A stretch of 64,000 nt of DNA from Duganella aceris (GTDB taxonomy: Bacteria > Pseudomonadota > Gammaproteobacteria > Burkholderiales > Burkholderiaceae_D), in contig NZ_JAADJT010000007.1 in the NCBI RefSeq assembly GCF_011090165.1, forward strand, positions 1 to 64,000. Reading direction: 5' to 3'. Below, one piece after another: positions 36,341 through 45,154 of the stretch (the stretch's first letter is position 1; each line of letters begins with the position of its first letter). The notes beneath the pieces are model-generated. The model was not told where the DNA came from. It saw only the letters and a list, made by a program, of their open reading frames with translations, and searched no databases. Position numbers and translations under genes: made by a program.

Positions 36341-36993
36341 GCCGCCACCTCCAGTTGGCCGTGCTTGAGATGGATGACGCGCGCGGCGGCGTCCAGCATC
36401 TGCTCGTCGTGACTGGAGATCAGGCAGGTGACGCCGACCGAGTGGAAGGCCTTCAGCGCGTCGAGCACCTTGTTGGCGCTGGCGCGGTCGAGGTTGGCGG
36501 TCGGCTCGTCGGCCAGGATCACTTGCGGCCGGTTGACGATGGCGCGCGCGATCGACACGCGCTGCTGCTCGCCGCCCGACAGGGCCAGCGGCTGCGAGTC
36601 GGCGCGGTCGAGCAGGCCGACCTTGTCGAGCGCGGCGCGGGCGCGCTGCTCGGCCTGGTGACGCGAGGCGCCGGTCACCAGCAGCGGCATCATGACGTTG
36701 GCCAGGATGTTGCGGTCGGTGAGCAGGCGCTGCTGCTGGAAGATCAGGCCGAGGTTGCGGCGCAGGAAGGGCACGGCGCTGGACTTGATCTTGGCGATGT
36801 CCTGGCCGTTGACGATCACCTGGCCGGCGCTGGGGCGCTCCATGGCGGCGATCATTTTCAACAGCGTGGATTTGCCGGCGCCGGATGGGCCGGCAAGGAA
36901 GACCAGTTCGCCTTTCTCCACCGTGAACGAGACGTCGCGCAGCGCCATCGCGTCGGGGGAGTATTGTTTCGAGACGTTCCGGAATTCAATCAT
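36337..36993 (-). CDS. ftsE: Cell-division ATP-binding protein FtsE
   Basis: This 218-aa ABC ATPase begins MIEFRNVSKQYSPDAMALRDV. It shows Walker A (LAGPSGAGKSTLLKMIAAMERPS), the Q-loop FQQQRLLTDRNILANVMMPLL, signature LSGGEQQRVSIARAIVNRPQ, Walker B ILADEPTANLD and the switch His in ISSHDEQML. It partners FtsX at the division site. The start at 36993 is set by similarity, and a longer frame overlapping ftsY is rejected. It lies 7 bp after ftsY. Confidence 0.95.
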   Translation of the reverse strand: MIEFRNVSKQYSPDAMALRDVSFTVEKGELVFLAGPSGAGKSTLLKMIAAMERPSAGQVIVNGQDIAKIKSSAVPFLRRNLGLIFQQQRLLTDRNILANVMMPLLVTGASRHQAEQRARAALDKVGLLDRADSQPLALSGGEQQRVSIARAIVNRPQVILADEPTANLDRASANKVLDALKAFHSVGVTCLISSHDEQMLDAAARVIHLKHGQLEVAA

Positions 36994-37000
36994 AGAGGGC

Positions 37001-38032
37001 TTATCCGAGCAGGGCTTCAACAAATTCGGCAGCCACGAAAGGCTGCAGGTCTTCAATCTTTTCACCGATGCCGATGAAGTACACCGGTACCGGCCGCACG
37101 CGCGCGATCGCCGCCAGCACGCCGCCCTTGGCGGTGCCGTCAAGCTTGGTGATGATCAGGCCGGTCAGCTTGAGGGCGTCGTCGAAGGCTTTCACCTGCG
37201 CCAGCGCATTTTGCCCGGTATTGCCGTCGATCACCAGCAGCGTTTCGTGCGGTGCGCCGTCCATGCCCTTGCCGATGACGCGCTGGACTTTCTTCAGCTC
37301 TTCCATCAGGTGCAATTGGGTCGGCAGGCGGCCGGCGGTGTCGATCATGACCACGTCCAGGCCCTTGGCCTTGCCGGACTGCACCGCATCGAACGAGACA
37401 GCGGCCGGGTCGCCGGACGCTTGCGAGATCACGGTGATGTTGTTGCGCTGGCCCCAGACCATCAATTGCTCGCGGGCGGCGGCGCGGAAGGTGTCGCCGG
37501 CGGCCAGCAGCACCGATTGGCCGTGCGACTGCATGTGCTTGGCGAGCTTGCCGATGGTGGTGGTCTTGCCGGCGCCGTTGACGCCGGAGATCATCATCAC
37601 CGTCGGCTGGTGGCGGCCCAGCTCGAACTTGCGTTCCAGCGGCGACAGCAGGTCGATCATCAGTTGCTTCAGCGCGGCCTTGACGGCGGCGGCGTCGAGC
37701 AGCTTGTCGTCCTTGACCTTTTGCCGCAGCGCGTCGAGCAGGTATTCGGTGGCGTCGATGCCGGCGTCGGACATCAGCAGCGCCGCTTCCAGTTCCTCGT
37801 ACAGCGCCTCGTCGATCTTGGCGCCGACGAACAGGATCGACAGGTTGCTGGAGGTTTTCGACAGGCCGGCCTTCAGGCGCGACATCCACGATTGCTTCTG
37901 CGCCGGCTCTTCGATGGCGAACAGCGGCTCGGGATCGGACGAAGCGGGCAGCGCGGGAGTGGGGGCGGACGCCGGGGCGATGACCTCGGGCACTTCGGGG
38001 GCGACGGGTTTTTTCTTGAAGAAACTAAACAT
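37001..38032 (-). CDS. ftsY: Signal recognition particle receptor FtsY
   Basis: This 343-aa SRP GTPase docks ribosome-nascent-chain complexes at the membrane. The N-terminal A region is short and Pro/Ala-rich (MFSFFKKKPVAPEVPEVIAP). The NG domain has G1 GVNGAGKTTTIGKLAKHM, the DTAGRLPTQLHLMEEL loop and TKLDGTAKGG. The length suits beta-proteobacterial FtsY, whose A domain is shorter than that of E. coli. It leads the ftsY-ftsE-ftsX operon. Confidence 0.96.
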   Translation of the reverse strand: MFSFFKKKPVAPEVPEVIAPASAPTPALPASSDPEPLFAIEEPAQKQSWMSRLKAGLSKTSSNLSILFVGAKIDEALYEELEAALLMSDAGIDATEYLLDALRQKVKDDKLLDAAAVKAALKQLMIDLLSPLERKFELGRHQPTVMMISGVNGAGKTTTIGKLAKHMQSHGQSVLLAAGDTFRAAAREQLMVWGQRNNITVISQASGDPAAVSFDAVQSGKAKGLDVVMIDTAGRLPTQLHLMEELKKVQRVIGKGMDGAPHETLLVIDGNTGQNALAQVKAFDDALKLTGLIITKLDGTAKGGVLAAIARVRPVPVYFIGIGEKIEDLQPFVAAEFVEALLG

Positions 38033-38133
38033 GGATGTGTGGTTGGGGGCGCTTCAAGCTGATGCCCGGCAGCGCCGGACACGGGGAAAGATTGGTATTT
38101 TACCAGAGCGCTAACCCGCACCCCCAACCGGAA

Positions 38134-38163
38134 GGGTCAGACCCCGTACGGGGTCTGACCCTG
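38134..38163. repeat. 30-bp perfect palindrome with GGGTCAGACCCC core
   Basis: Arms 38134-38148 and 38149-38163 are exact reverse complements with no loop (AGGGTCAGACCCCGT and its complement). It lies 22 bp behind the stop of the MerR-B12 gene and upstream of ftsY. It probably acts as a terminator for the former and shares the GGGTCAG block with the large palindromes. Confidence 0.8.
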
Positions 38164-38185
38164 GGCTGAGCGCCGTGCGGGGTGG

Positions 38186-39133
38186 TCAGCCGGCGGCGGC
38201 GTTCACATGGCGCATGCGCCATTCGGCGATGGCGCCGGAGATGTCGGCCAGCGCGAACACCCGCACGAACGGCGGACGCCGCCGCTTCAGCGCGGCGTTG
38301 CCGCCGCCGGCCCACAGTTCGGCGCCGCCGGCCAGCCGCGTGTGCAGCTCGGCCAGCCCGTCCAGCGCCTGGCGCGGATTCATCGCCACCGAGAACGACA
38401 GCGCGATGATGTCGACCCGCTGCACCCGCGCCGCTTCGACGATGTCGAGCAGCGGCGTCTGCACGCCCAGCGAGATGCAGTGCGCGCCTTCGGCCACGCA
38501 CATCGCCTCGGCCATCAGCAGGCCCAGGCCGTGACGCTCCTGCGGCAGGGTGGTCAGCATGATGCGCGGCGCGCCGGCGTTGCTGCTGCTCGCTTGCGGC
38601 ATGGCGAAGATCGCGCTGCGCATCACCACCGTCAGCGACTCCGTATATAAATGCTCTTCGAACGTGGCCAGCGCGCCGCTGGCCCAGGCTTCGCCGACCA
38701 GCGCGGTCAGCGGCGCCACCAGCTCGGTGACGAAACTCTTCAAGCCCATCATCAGCAAGGCCTGCGACAGCTTGCGGCGCAGCGCTTCCATTTGATGGCT
38801 TTTGCACAATTCCAGATAAGTTTGCAGCTCGGGCGCGGCCGCCGTCGTGCCGTTGGCGGCGCCGGTGGCCTTGCCGGTCAGCGCCTGCAATTCGTCGGCG
38901 CTGTACTTGATCACCTTGCCGGGACGGAAGCCGAGGTCGATCAGCCGCTTGACCAGGCGCAGCTTGTGGACCTGGTCGATGGGATAGACGCGCTCGCCAT
39001 TCGGATCGCGCAGCGGTTGCGGGAAGTCGTAGCGACGCTCCCAGACGCGCAGCGTTTCCTTGGCCACGCCGGTATCGCGCTCGACGTCGCTGATCGTGCT
39101 GGATACTGGTTGTAAGGAAGCTTTAGTTGTCAT
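38186..39133 (-). CDS. MerR-family regulator with CarH/LitR-type B12-binding domain
   Basis: This 315-aa protein has a MerR winged HTH at residues 12-75 (ISDVERDTGVAKETLRVWERRY, then RVYPIDQVHKLRLVKRLIDLG), a helical cap and a C-terminal cobalamin-binding Rossmann domain. The adenosylcobalamin cap motif W-x9-EH is intact (Trp150, Glu160-His161). The lower-ligand motif E-x-H-x-x-G is present (Glu199, His201, Gly204). In Thermus CarH the residue after the Trp is His132, which ligates cobalt in the light state. Here it is Ala151. It is divergent from a lipid-modification operon and most likely represses it in the dark (inference). Confidence 0.85.
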   Translation of the reverse strand: MTTKASLQPVSSTISDVERDTGVAKETLRVWERRYDFPQPLRDPNGERVYPIDQVHKLRLVKRLIDLGFRPGKVIKYSADELQALTGKATGAANGTTAAAPELQTYLELCKSHQMEALRRKLSQALLMMGLKSFVTELVAPLTALVGEAWASGALATFEEHLYTESLTVVMRSAIFAMPQASSSNAGAPRIMLTTLPQERHGLGLLMAEAMCVAEGAHCISLGVQTPLLDIVEAARVQRVDIIALSFSVAMNPRQALDGLAELHTRLAGGAELWAGGGNAALKRRRPPFVRVFALADISGAIAEWRMRHVNAAAG

Positions 39134-39307
39134 CAGGCATTAAACGGCTGCTGTTTTGGGCAGTCGCGAGGGGTTGGCACGGGGTCCGGGTGCACATGCG
39201 TTTTCGACCATTGCGTCTTGGCGCGACCTGCATTTTACATTCGTTTCGACTGTGAAAGTTACTGCATCCGATACCGACTTTGTTGCGTATAACTTTCGGT
39301 TAGGAGC

Positions 39308-39384
39308 TTGTCCACGACACACAGTTGACATCTAGAACTAATTAACTGATTATCGTCTTTGCCCTAGTTTTGTCCAGGACAAAA
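39308..39384 (+). promoter_or_regulatory. Promoter of the lipid-modification operon with flanking TTGTCC operators
   Basis: TTGACA (39325-39330), a 17-bp spacer and GATTAT (39348-39353) form a strong sigma-70 promoter. A 17-bp perfect palindrome TTTTGTCCAGGACAAAA (39368-39384) lies just downstream of the expected start of transcription. An imperfect relative TTGTCCACGACAC (39308-39320) lies upstream of the -35. The pair brackets the promoter, consistent with binding by the divergent MerR protein. Confidence 0.7.
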
Positions 39385-39407
39385 TTATTTCAACCAGGTG
39401 AAAAATA

Positions 39408-40679
39408 ATGAAGATAGCTGTTGTAGGTAGCGGAATTTCGGGTTTGTCCTGCGCTTATCGTCTGGTGGAGGCGGGCCATCAGGTCAGCCTGTTCGAGTCC
39501 GGCAGCTACTTCGGTGGCCACAGCAATACCGTCGACGTGACTTTCGATGGCATCACGCATGGGGTCGACACCGGATTCCTGGTGTTCAACCACCAAACGT
39601 ATCCGCGCCTGACCGCCTTGTTCGAGGAACTGGATGTCAGCACGGCGCCCAGTGATATGGGCTTCTCCGTCAAGTTGCCGACGGGCGGGCGCATGCTGGA
39701 GTGGGCCGGCGGCAATCTGGACCAGGTGTTCTGCCAACGCGGCAATCTGTTCCGTCCGGCTTTCCTGCGCATGCTGCGCGATATTCTTCGGTTCAACCAG
39801 GCCGCCACCGCGCTGGCGCGGGGCCGGACGCCGAAGATGAGCCTGGGTGCTTATCTGCTGGAACAAGGATACAGCAGCCAGTTCCGCGATTGGTATTTAT
39901 TACCGATGGCGGCGTGCATTTGGTCTTGCCCCTCCGAGCAGATGCTCGCTTTTCCGTTGGCCAGCTTCGTGCAATTCTGCCATAACCATGGCCTGCTGCA
40001 AGTGAACGACCGGCCGCAGTGGCATACGGTGCTCGGCGGTTCGCGCCGCTATGTCGAACGTATGCTGCAGGCGATACCGGATCGTCATCTGAATACGCCG
40101 GTGCTGGCGCTGGCGCGCGGCCCGCAGGGCGTGCTGCTGACCACCGCCTACGGCGAACAGCGCTTCGATGAAGTGGTGCTGGCCTGTCACAGCGACCAGT
40201 CGCTGGCCTTGCTGGCCGACGCCAACGGCTTCGAGCGCGGCGTGCTGGGATCGGTGCGCTACCAGACCAACCGCGCGGTGCTGCACACCGACACCGGCTG
40301 CCTGCCGGCCGAGCGCAAGGCGTGGTCGGCGTGGAACTACCAGGGCAGCGGCGACGGCGACGGACCGCAGCGCGTGTGCGTGCACTACCTGTTGAACAAG
40401 TTGCAGCCCTTGCCGTTCGAGCAGCCGGTGATCGTGTCGTTGAATCCCTTGACCGAGCCGGCGCCGGGCAGCGTGCTGCGCGAGTTTTCGTATGCGCATC
40501 CAGTGTTCGATGCGGCGGCGGTGGCGGCGCAACAGCGCCTGCACGATATCCAGGGCCGCAACAAGATCTGGTTCGCCGGCGCATGGACCGGTTACGGCTT
40601 CCACGAGGACGGCCTGCGTTCCGGCCTGGCGGTGGCCGACGCCATCGCCGCGCGTCAGCGGGTGGCCCGTGCGGCCTGA
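39408..40679 (+). CDS. FAD-dependent oxidoreductase (amine-oxidase-like)
   Basis: This 423-aa flavoprotein has a dinucleotide-binding motif at its N-terminus (KIAVVGSGISGLSCAYRLVEAGHQVSLFE), the GGHSNTV loop, and a C-terminal FAD segment (IWFAGAWTGYGFHEDGLRSGLAVADAI). It matches the group of predicted NAD/FAD-binding proteins regularly found before DUF1365 and cyclopropane-synthase genes. A role in desaturating or oxidising membrane lipid acyl chains is likely but unproven. It is the first gene of the operon driven by the promoter at 39325. Its stop overlaps the DUF1365 start. Confidence 0.88.
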   Translation: MKIAVVGSGISGLSCAYRLVEAGHQVSLFESGSYFGGHSNTVDVTFDGITHGVDTGFLVFNHQTYPRLTALFEELDVSTAPSDMGFSVKLPTGGRMLEWAGGNLDQVFCQRGNLFRPAFLRMLRDILRFNQAATALARGRTPKMSLGAYLLEQGYSSQFRDWYLLPMAACIWSCPSEQMLAFPLASFVQFCHNHGLLQVNDRPQWHTVLGGSRRYVERMLQAIPDRHLNTPVLALARGPQGVLLTTAYGEQRFDEVVLACHSDQSLALLADANGFERGVLGSVRYQTNRAVLHTDTGCLPAERKAWSAWNYQGSGDGDGPQRVCVHYLLNKLQPLPFEQPVIVSLNPLTEPAPGSVLREFSYAHPVFDAAAVAAQQRLHDIQGRNKIWFAGAWTGYGFHEDGLRSGLAVADAIAARQRVARAA

Positions 40680-41478
40680 CGCCATCGCGTCTTCGCCTGC
40701 GCCGCAGCTGTGCTTCGGCCAGGTGCGGCATCTGCGTCTGCGGCCGGTGCGGCACGGCTTCCGCTATGGGATGTATTTCATCCGGCTACCGTTGCGCAGC
40801 CTGGGCGCCGGCGATTTCGGCTGCCGTTTTTTTTCGCGCAACCGCCGCAACCTGCTGTCCTTCCACGACAGCGATCATGGCGACGGCCGCCAGCCTTTGC
40901 TGCAATGGATAGACGGCCTGCTGGCGGCGCAAGGCGTGCACGACGCCGACGGCGAAATCTGGCTGCAGACCATGCCGCGCGTGCTGGGCTATGTGTTCAA
41001 TCCGGTGTCGTTCTGGTTTTGCCACCGCCGCGACGGCGCGCTGCGCGCCATCGTCGCCGATGTGCACAACACCTTCGGCGAACGCCATTGCTATCTGCTG
41101 GAGACGGGCGGCGCGATCGGCGTCGCCGAGGAGCTTGCGGCGCGCAAGATTTTTCATGTGTCGCCGTTTTGCGAAGTGCGTGGCGGCTATCGCTTCCGTT
41201 TCTTCGCCGGCCGGCGCAGCGCAGGGCCGCACGCCGGCAGCGAGCAGACGCTGGCCTGCATCGACTACGACGACGGCGACGGGCCGCTGCTGGAGACCAG
41301 CCTGTCCGGCCGCGCCACGCCGCTCAACGACCGCAATGCGATGCGCGCTTTCTTCACGTTCCCGCTGATGACGTTCGGCGTGATGGCGCGCATCCACTGG
41401 CAGGCGCTCAAGCTGTGGCTGCGCCGCGTGCCGTTCTTTTCCAAACCTGTACCGCCTGAACAGAAGGTGTCACGATGA
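40669..41478 (+). CDS. DUF1365 family protein
   Basis: This 269-aa protein probably starts at GTG 40669, overlapping the upstream gene by 11 bp. The DUF1365 marks are GQVRHLRLRPVRHGFRYGMYFIRL, the MPRVLGYVFNPVSFWFCHRRDG block, a VADVHNTFGERHCYLL segment and KIFHVSPFCEVRGGYRF. The family nearly always sits between an FAD oxidoreductase and a cyclopropane-fatty-acid-synthase-like gene, as here. Its biochemical activity is not established. It overlaps the next start in an ATGA. Confidence 0.88.
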   Translation: MRPDAIASSPAPQLCFGQVRHLRLRPVRHGFRYGMYFIRLPLRSLGAGDFGCRFFSRNRRNLLSFHDSDHGDGRQPLLQWIDGLLAAQGVHDADGEIWLQTMPRVLGYVFNPVSFWFCHRRDGALRAIVADVHNTFGERHCYLLETGGAIGVAEELAARKIFHVSPFCEVRGGYRFRFFAGRRSAGPHAGSEQTLACIDYDDGDGPLLETSLSGRATPLNDRNAMRAFFTFPLMTFGVMARIHWQALKLWLRRVPFFSKPVPPEQKVSR

Positions 41479-42701
41479 ATACCAAATCCCTGGGCGCCAT
41501 GACGCCGATGGCGAACCACACAGCGGCCAAGCCGCCCGCCTCCGCGCGCTTGATCATCAAGATGCTGCAAGGCTTGAAGCATGGCGCGCTGCTGCTGCAA
41601 CGGCCGGACGGCGCGTATCAGCTGTTCGGCGACGGTTCGTTTCCGATCGTGCTGGAGCTGAAGAACTGGAAGCTGTGCGGCGCGGCGATGCGTTCGGGCG
41701 ATATCGGTTTCGCCGAATCGTTCATCGCGGGCGACTGGAAGACCGATAACCTGGTGGGGCTGATCGAGCTGTTGATCCGCAACCGCGACGAGATCGAGCA
41801 ACTGGTCTATGGCAGCTGGTGGGGCAGCCTGCTGTATCGGCTGAAGCATCTGATGAACCGCAATTCGCGCGCCGGCAGCCGCAAGAACATCCATGCACAC
41901 TACGATATCGGCAATGCGTTCTATCAGCTATGGCTGGATCCGACGATGACGTATTCCAGCGCGATCTTCCGCCACGGCGACGGCGGCGACCTGGCGGCGG
42001 CGCAGATGGCGAAGTATCGCCGCATCGTCGGCCAGCTGGATTTGCAGCCGGGTGCGCGGGTGCTGGAGATCGGTTGCGGCTGGGGCGGTTTCGCGGAGAC
42101 GGCGGCGGGCGAGGCGGGGGCGCATGTGACGGGGTTGACCTTGTCGACCGAGCAGCTGGCGTATGCGCAGCAGCGGCTGGCGAAAGCCGGCTTGGCCGCG
42201 TCGGCCGATCTGCGGCTGTGCGATTACCGCGATTGCGAGGGGCAGTTCGATGCCGTCGCGTCGATCGAGATGTTCGAGGCGGTTGGCGAGAGTTATTGGC
42301 CGAGCTATTTCGAGTGCGTGGCGCGCAACCTGAAGCAGGGCGGGCGCGCCTGCATCCAGACCATCACCATCGACGATGGTTTGTTCGAGCGCTATCGGAA
42401 GGGGACCGACTTCATACAGCAATACATCTTCCCGGGCGGGATGCTGCCGTCGCCGTCGGAGTTCCGCCGCATGGCGGGCCTGCACGGTTTGCGCGTGGCA
42501 GATGAGTTCCGCTTCGGGATCGATTACGCGGACACGCTGCTGCAATGGCGCCGCAGTTTCCTGGCGCAGCGCGAGGCGGTGGCGGAGCAGGGCTTCGATC
42601 AGGGCTTCATGCTGACCTGGGAGTTCTATCTGGCGTATTGCGAGGCGGCTTTCCGCGCCGGGAATACCGATGTGATGCAGTTCACCCTGGTCAAGGACTA
42701 G
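41475..42701 (+). CDS. Cyclopropane-fatty-acyl-phospholipid synthase-like methyltransferase
   Basis: This 408-aa SAM-dependent enzyme acts on unsaturated membrane phospholipids. SAM-binding motif I is VLEIGCGWGGFAE (about residues 195-207). The N-terminal segment has AHYDIGNAFYQLWLDPTMTYSSAIF, and later EMFEAVGESYWPSYF and IQTITIDDGLFERY follow the CFA-synthase pattern. In the Rhodobacter photo-oxidative-stress regulon a similar enzyme starts furan or methyl fatty-acid synthesis, so the product here could be a cyclopropane, methyl-branched or furan acyl chain. It is coupled to DUF1365 by a 4-bp overlap. Confidence 0.9.
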   Translation: MNTKSLGAMTPMANHTAAKPPASARLIIKMLQGLKHGALLLQRPDGAYQLFGDGSFPIVLELKNWKLCGAAMRSGDIGFAESFIAGDWKTDNLVGLIELLIRNRDEIEQLVYGSWWGSLLYRLKHLMNRNSRAGSRKNIHAHYDIGNAFYQLWLDPTMTYSSAIFRHGDGGDLAAAQMAKYRRIVGQLDLQPGARVLEIGCGWGGFAETAAGEAGAHVTGLTLSTEQLAYAQQRLAKAGLAASADLRLCDYRDCEGQFDAVASIEMFEAVGESYWPSYFECVARNLKQGGRACIQTITIDDGLFERYRKGTDFIQQYIFPGGMLPSPSEFRRMAGLHGLRVADEFRFGIDYADTLLQWRRSFLAQREAVAEQGFDQGFMLTWEFYLAYCEAAFRAGNTDVMQFTLVKD

Positions 42702-42703
42702 CC

Positions 42704-43237
42704 GTGCGCGCGTTGCTGCGGTGGTGTCTGTGCGCGTTGCTGCTGGCTTCGGGGCCATTGCATGCTGCGCCGGATTACGTGACGCAGGAGTTGGGCAATC
42801 CGCGTTTGTCGGGACAGGGTACTTTTACCTGGTTCGGCTTGACGATTTATTCGGCCGAGTTGTGGGTGGGGCCGCAGGGGTACAGCGCGACCGCGCCGCT
42901 GGTGCTGGACCTGCGCTATGCGCGCTCGCTGAGCGGCCGCAAGATCGCCGAGGCCAGCGTCGATCAGATGGAGAAGACCGGCGCCGGCAGCGAGGCGCAG
43001 CGCGCCGCGTGGTTGCAGAAGATGAAGGCGATTTTCCCGGATGTGCAGGAGGGCAGTCGCTTGAGCGGTGTGTTCCTGCCGGGGCAGGGCATGCGCTTCT
43101 ACCGTGACGGCAAGGAGTTGGCGATGGTGGCCGATCCGGCCTTCGCGCAGGCCTTCGTCGGCATCTGGCTCGATCCCGCGACCAGCGCGCCGAAGCTGCG
43201 CGCGGCGCTGTTGCGCGACGCGGCGCCCAGGCCGTGA
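42704..43237 (+). CDS. Secreted chalcone-isomerase-like protein
   Basis: This 177-aa protein starts at GTG 42704, two bases after the methyltransferase stop, with signal peptide VRALLRWCLCALLLASGPLHA. The mature sequence (GQGTFTWFGLTIYSAELWVG and LDLRYARSLSGRKIAEASVDQMEK) matches bacterial chalcone-isomerase-like proteins, which share a fatty-acid-binding fold with plant chalcone isomerase. In this operon a periplasmic lipid-binding role is a reasonable inference. Its TGA is embedded in the GTG start of the next gene. Confidence 0.82.
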   Translation: MRALLRWCLCALLLASGPLHAAPDYVTQELGNPRLSGQGTFTWFGLTIYSAELWVGPQGYSATAPLVLDLRYARSLSGRKIAEASVDQMEKTGAGSEAQRAAWLQKMKAIFPDVQEGSRLSGVFLPGQGMRFYRDGKELAMVADPAFAQAFVGIWLDPATSAPKLRAALLRDAAPRP

Positions 43238-44586
43238 GGCCGCTGGCGCGGGCTGCGATGTTTTTTTACGGCGTGTTCGGCATGCCGTTGGCGATGCTGG
43301 CGCTGCCGATCTATGTGTATGTTCCGCAGTTTTACGCGCAGCGCGGCGGGCTGACGCTGGCCGTGATCGGTGCGGCGCTGCTGGCGGCGCGCACGGCGGC
43401 GGCGTTCGTCGATCCGTTGTTGGGGTGGTGGATCACGCGGTCGGGTGGGGCGTATCCGAGGTTTGTGCTGATCGCGTTGCCGTTGCTGCTTGCAGGGTAT
43501 GCGGCGCTGTTTCATCCGCCGGTGCTGGCTGGCGGGCTTGCGCTGGGTTGGTTTCTGGGGGCGCTGATGTTGGTGTACACGGGCTTTAGCCTGGCAACCA
43601 TCGCGCATCAAAGTTGGGGTGCGGCGCTGACGCAGCAACCGGGAGAACGCGCGCGCGTGGCGGCGGTGCGCGAGAGCTGCGGCCTGCTCGGGGTGATGAC
43701 GGCGGCCGCGGTGCCGGCCGTCTTCGGCTACGACGTATTGAGCGTGACCTTCGCCGTCGTGCTGCTGGCCGCCGCCGCGCTCCTGCTGCGCAAGGCCCCG
43801 CGCCCACCGCGCGCCTTCGCCACTCCCGCCGCCCACGCCGCCGCCGCCGCCGCTGCCGCCGCCCGCGTCGTTGCGGGCCCCGCCGCCGTCGCCGCCGCCC
43901 ACGCCGACGCCGACGCGAACGCGGCCGACCACGCAGCCGCCGGCGTGCGACTTGGCTTCTCCGCCGCGCTGGCGCCGTTCAGTCAGCGCCGCTTTCGCGT
44001 GCTGTTCCTGGTCCTGATGATCAACGGCGTCGCCGCCTCCATCCCGGCCACGCTGTTCCTGTTCTTCGCTGAAGACCGCCTGAAACTGGGCGCAAACGCC
44101 GGCTTGTTCCTGCTGGCGTACTTCGCCAGCGCCGCCGCCTCGATGGCCGCATGGCCAGCGATCGCGCAGCGCGTCGGCGAAGCGCGCGCCTGGGCAGGCA
44201 GCATGCTGCTGACCGCCGTGGTCTTCATCTGGGCCTGGGGCCTGGGCCCTGGCGACGCGATCTCCTACGCCATCATCTGCCTGCTCTCCGGCCTGGCGCT
44301 GGGCGCCGATCTCGCACTGCCGCCGGCGCTGCTGGCCGGCGTCATCGCCCGCGCCGGCGACAGCGGCCAGCGCGAAGCCGCCTATTTCGGCGTCTGGAAC
44401 TGGGGCGTGCAAATGACGCTGGCGCTGGCCGCCGGCGTCGTGCTGCCCACGCTTGAATGGCTGGGCTACGTGCCCGGCACCGGGCAAGGACTGGGCGCGC
44501 TATCGTTCGCCTACGCCTTGCTGCCCTGCTGTCTGAAACTGCTGGCCGCCGCACTGCTGTGGCGCGCCCCCTTGCGCGATTGTTGA
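43234..44586 (+). CDS. MFS transporter (GPH-like) with Ala-rich central loop
   Basis: This 450-aa membrane protein of the sugar:cation-symporter type (MelB-like MFS_2) starts at GTG 43234 inside the previous stop (GTGA). The first half carries KL-type loops (FVDPLLGWWITRSGGAYPRF and HQSWGAALTQQPGERARVAAVRE) typical of the family. Between the two six-helix halves, around residues 190-230, is an Ala/His/Asp-rich stretch with runs of GCC codons. Similar transporters recur in these lipid operons, perhaps moving lipids or their precursors (inference). Confidence 0.82.
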   Translation: MRPLARAAMFFYGVFGMPLAMLALPIYVYVPQFYAQRGGLTLAVIGAALLAARTAAAFVDPLLGWWITRSGGAYPRFVLIALPLLLAGYAALFHPPVLAGGLALGWFLGALMLVYTGFSLATIAHQSWGAALTQQPGERARVAAVRESCGLLGVMTAAAVPAVFGYDVLSVTFAVVLLAAAALLLRKAPRPPRAFATPAAHAAAAAAAAARVVAGPAAVAAAHADADANAADHAAAGVRLGFSAALAPFSQRRFRVLFLVLMINGVAASIPATLFLFFAEDRLKLGANAGLFLLAYFASAAASMAAWPAIAQRVGEARAWAGSMLLTAVVFIWAWGLGPGDAISYAIICLLSGLALGADLALPPALLAGVIARAGDSGQREAAYFGVWNWGVQMTLALAAGVVLPTLEWLGYVPGTGQGLGALSFAYALLPCCLKLLAAALLWRAPLRDC

Positions 44587-44599
44587 ACAGGAGCCGACC

Positions 44600-45154
44600 A
44601 TGAACCCACCACGCCTTTGCGCCGCCATATTGATCGCCGCAGCATTGCTGACCGGCTGCGCAACCCCGGTGCAACCGGAACACTACGCGCAGCAATCGCC
44701 CAAGCTGGATATCCAGCGCTACTTCAACGGCACGCTCGACGTGCACGGCATGTTCCAGGATCGCAGCGGCACGGTGCAAAAGCGCTTCACGGTCCTGATG
44801 CGCTGCCATTGGGACGGCGACGTCGGCACGCTGGACGAAGAATTCAGCTACTCCGACGGCAGCAAACAGCGCCGCGTCTGGACCTTGCGTAAAACCGCCC
44901 CCGGCCGCTACACCGGCACCGCGCCCGACGTGGTGGGCGAAGCCAGCGTGGACGTCGCCGGCAACGCCATGCGCTTGCGCTACGTGCTGGCGCTGCCGGT
45001 CGACGACAAGGTGTACAACGTCGACTTCGACGACTGGCTGTACCTGATCGACGACCGCGTGATGCTCAACCGCGCCTCGATGAGCAAGTTCGGCTTCGGC
45101 CTCGGCAGCCTGACGGTCGCCTTCAACCGCCGCGAAGCGCAGGTGCCGCAATGA
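44600..45154 (+). CDS. DUF3833 family lipoprotein
   Basis: This 184-aa protein has a lipoprotein signal peptide (LCAAILIAAALLTGCATP; lipobox LTGC). The mature part, FNGTLDVHGMFQDRSGTVQKRFTVLMRCHWDGDVGTLDEEFSYSDGSKQRRVW, is the DUF3833 pattern, a beta-barrel-like domain of unknown function. The family repeatedly sits in CFA/DUF1365 clusters. The start ATG 44600 has AGGAG upstream. It overlaps the SDR gene by 4 bp (ATGA). Confidence 0.88.
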   Translation: MNPPRLCAAILIAAALLTGCATPVQPEHYAQQSPKLDIQRYFNGTLDVHGMFQDRSGTVQKRFTVLMRCHWDGDVGTLDEEFSYSDGSKQRRVWTLRKTAPGRYTGTAPDVVGEASVDVAGNAMRLRYVLALPVDDKVYNVDFDDWLYLIDDRVMLNRASMSKFGFGLGSLTVAFNRREAQVPQ

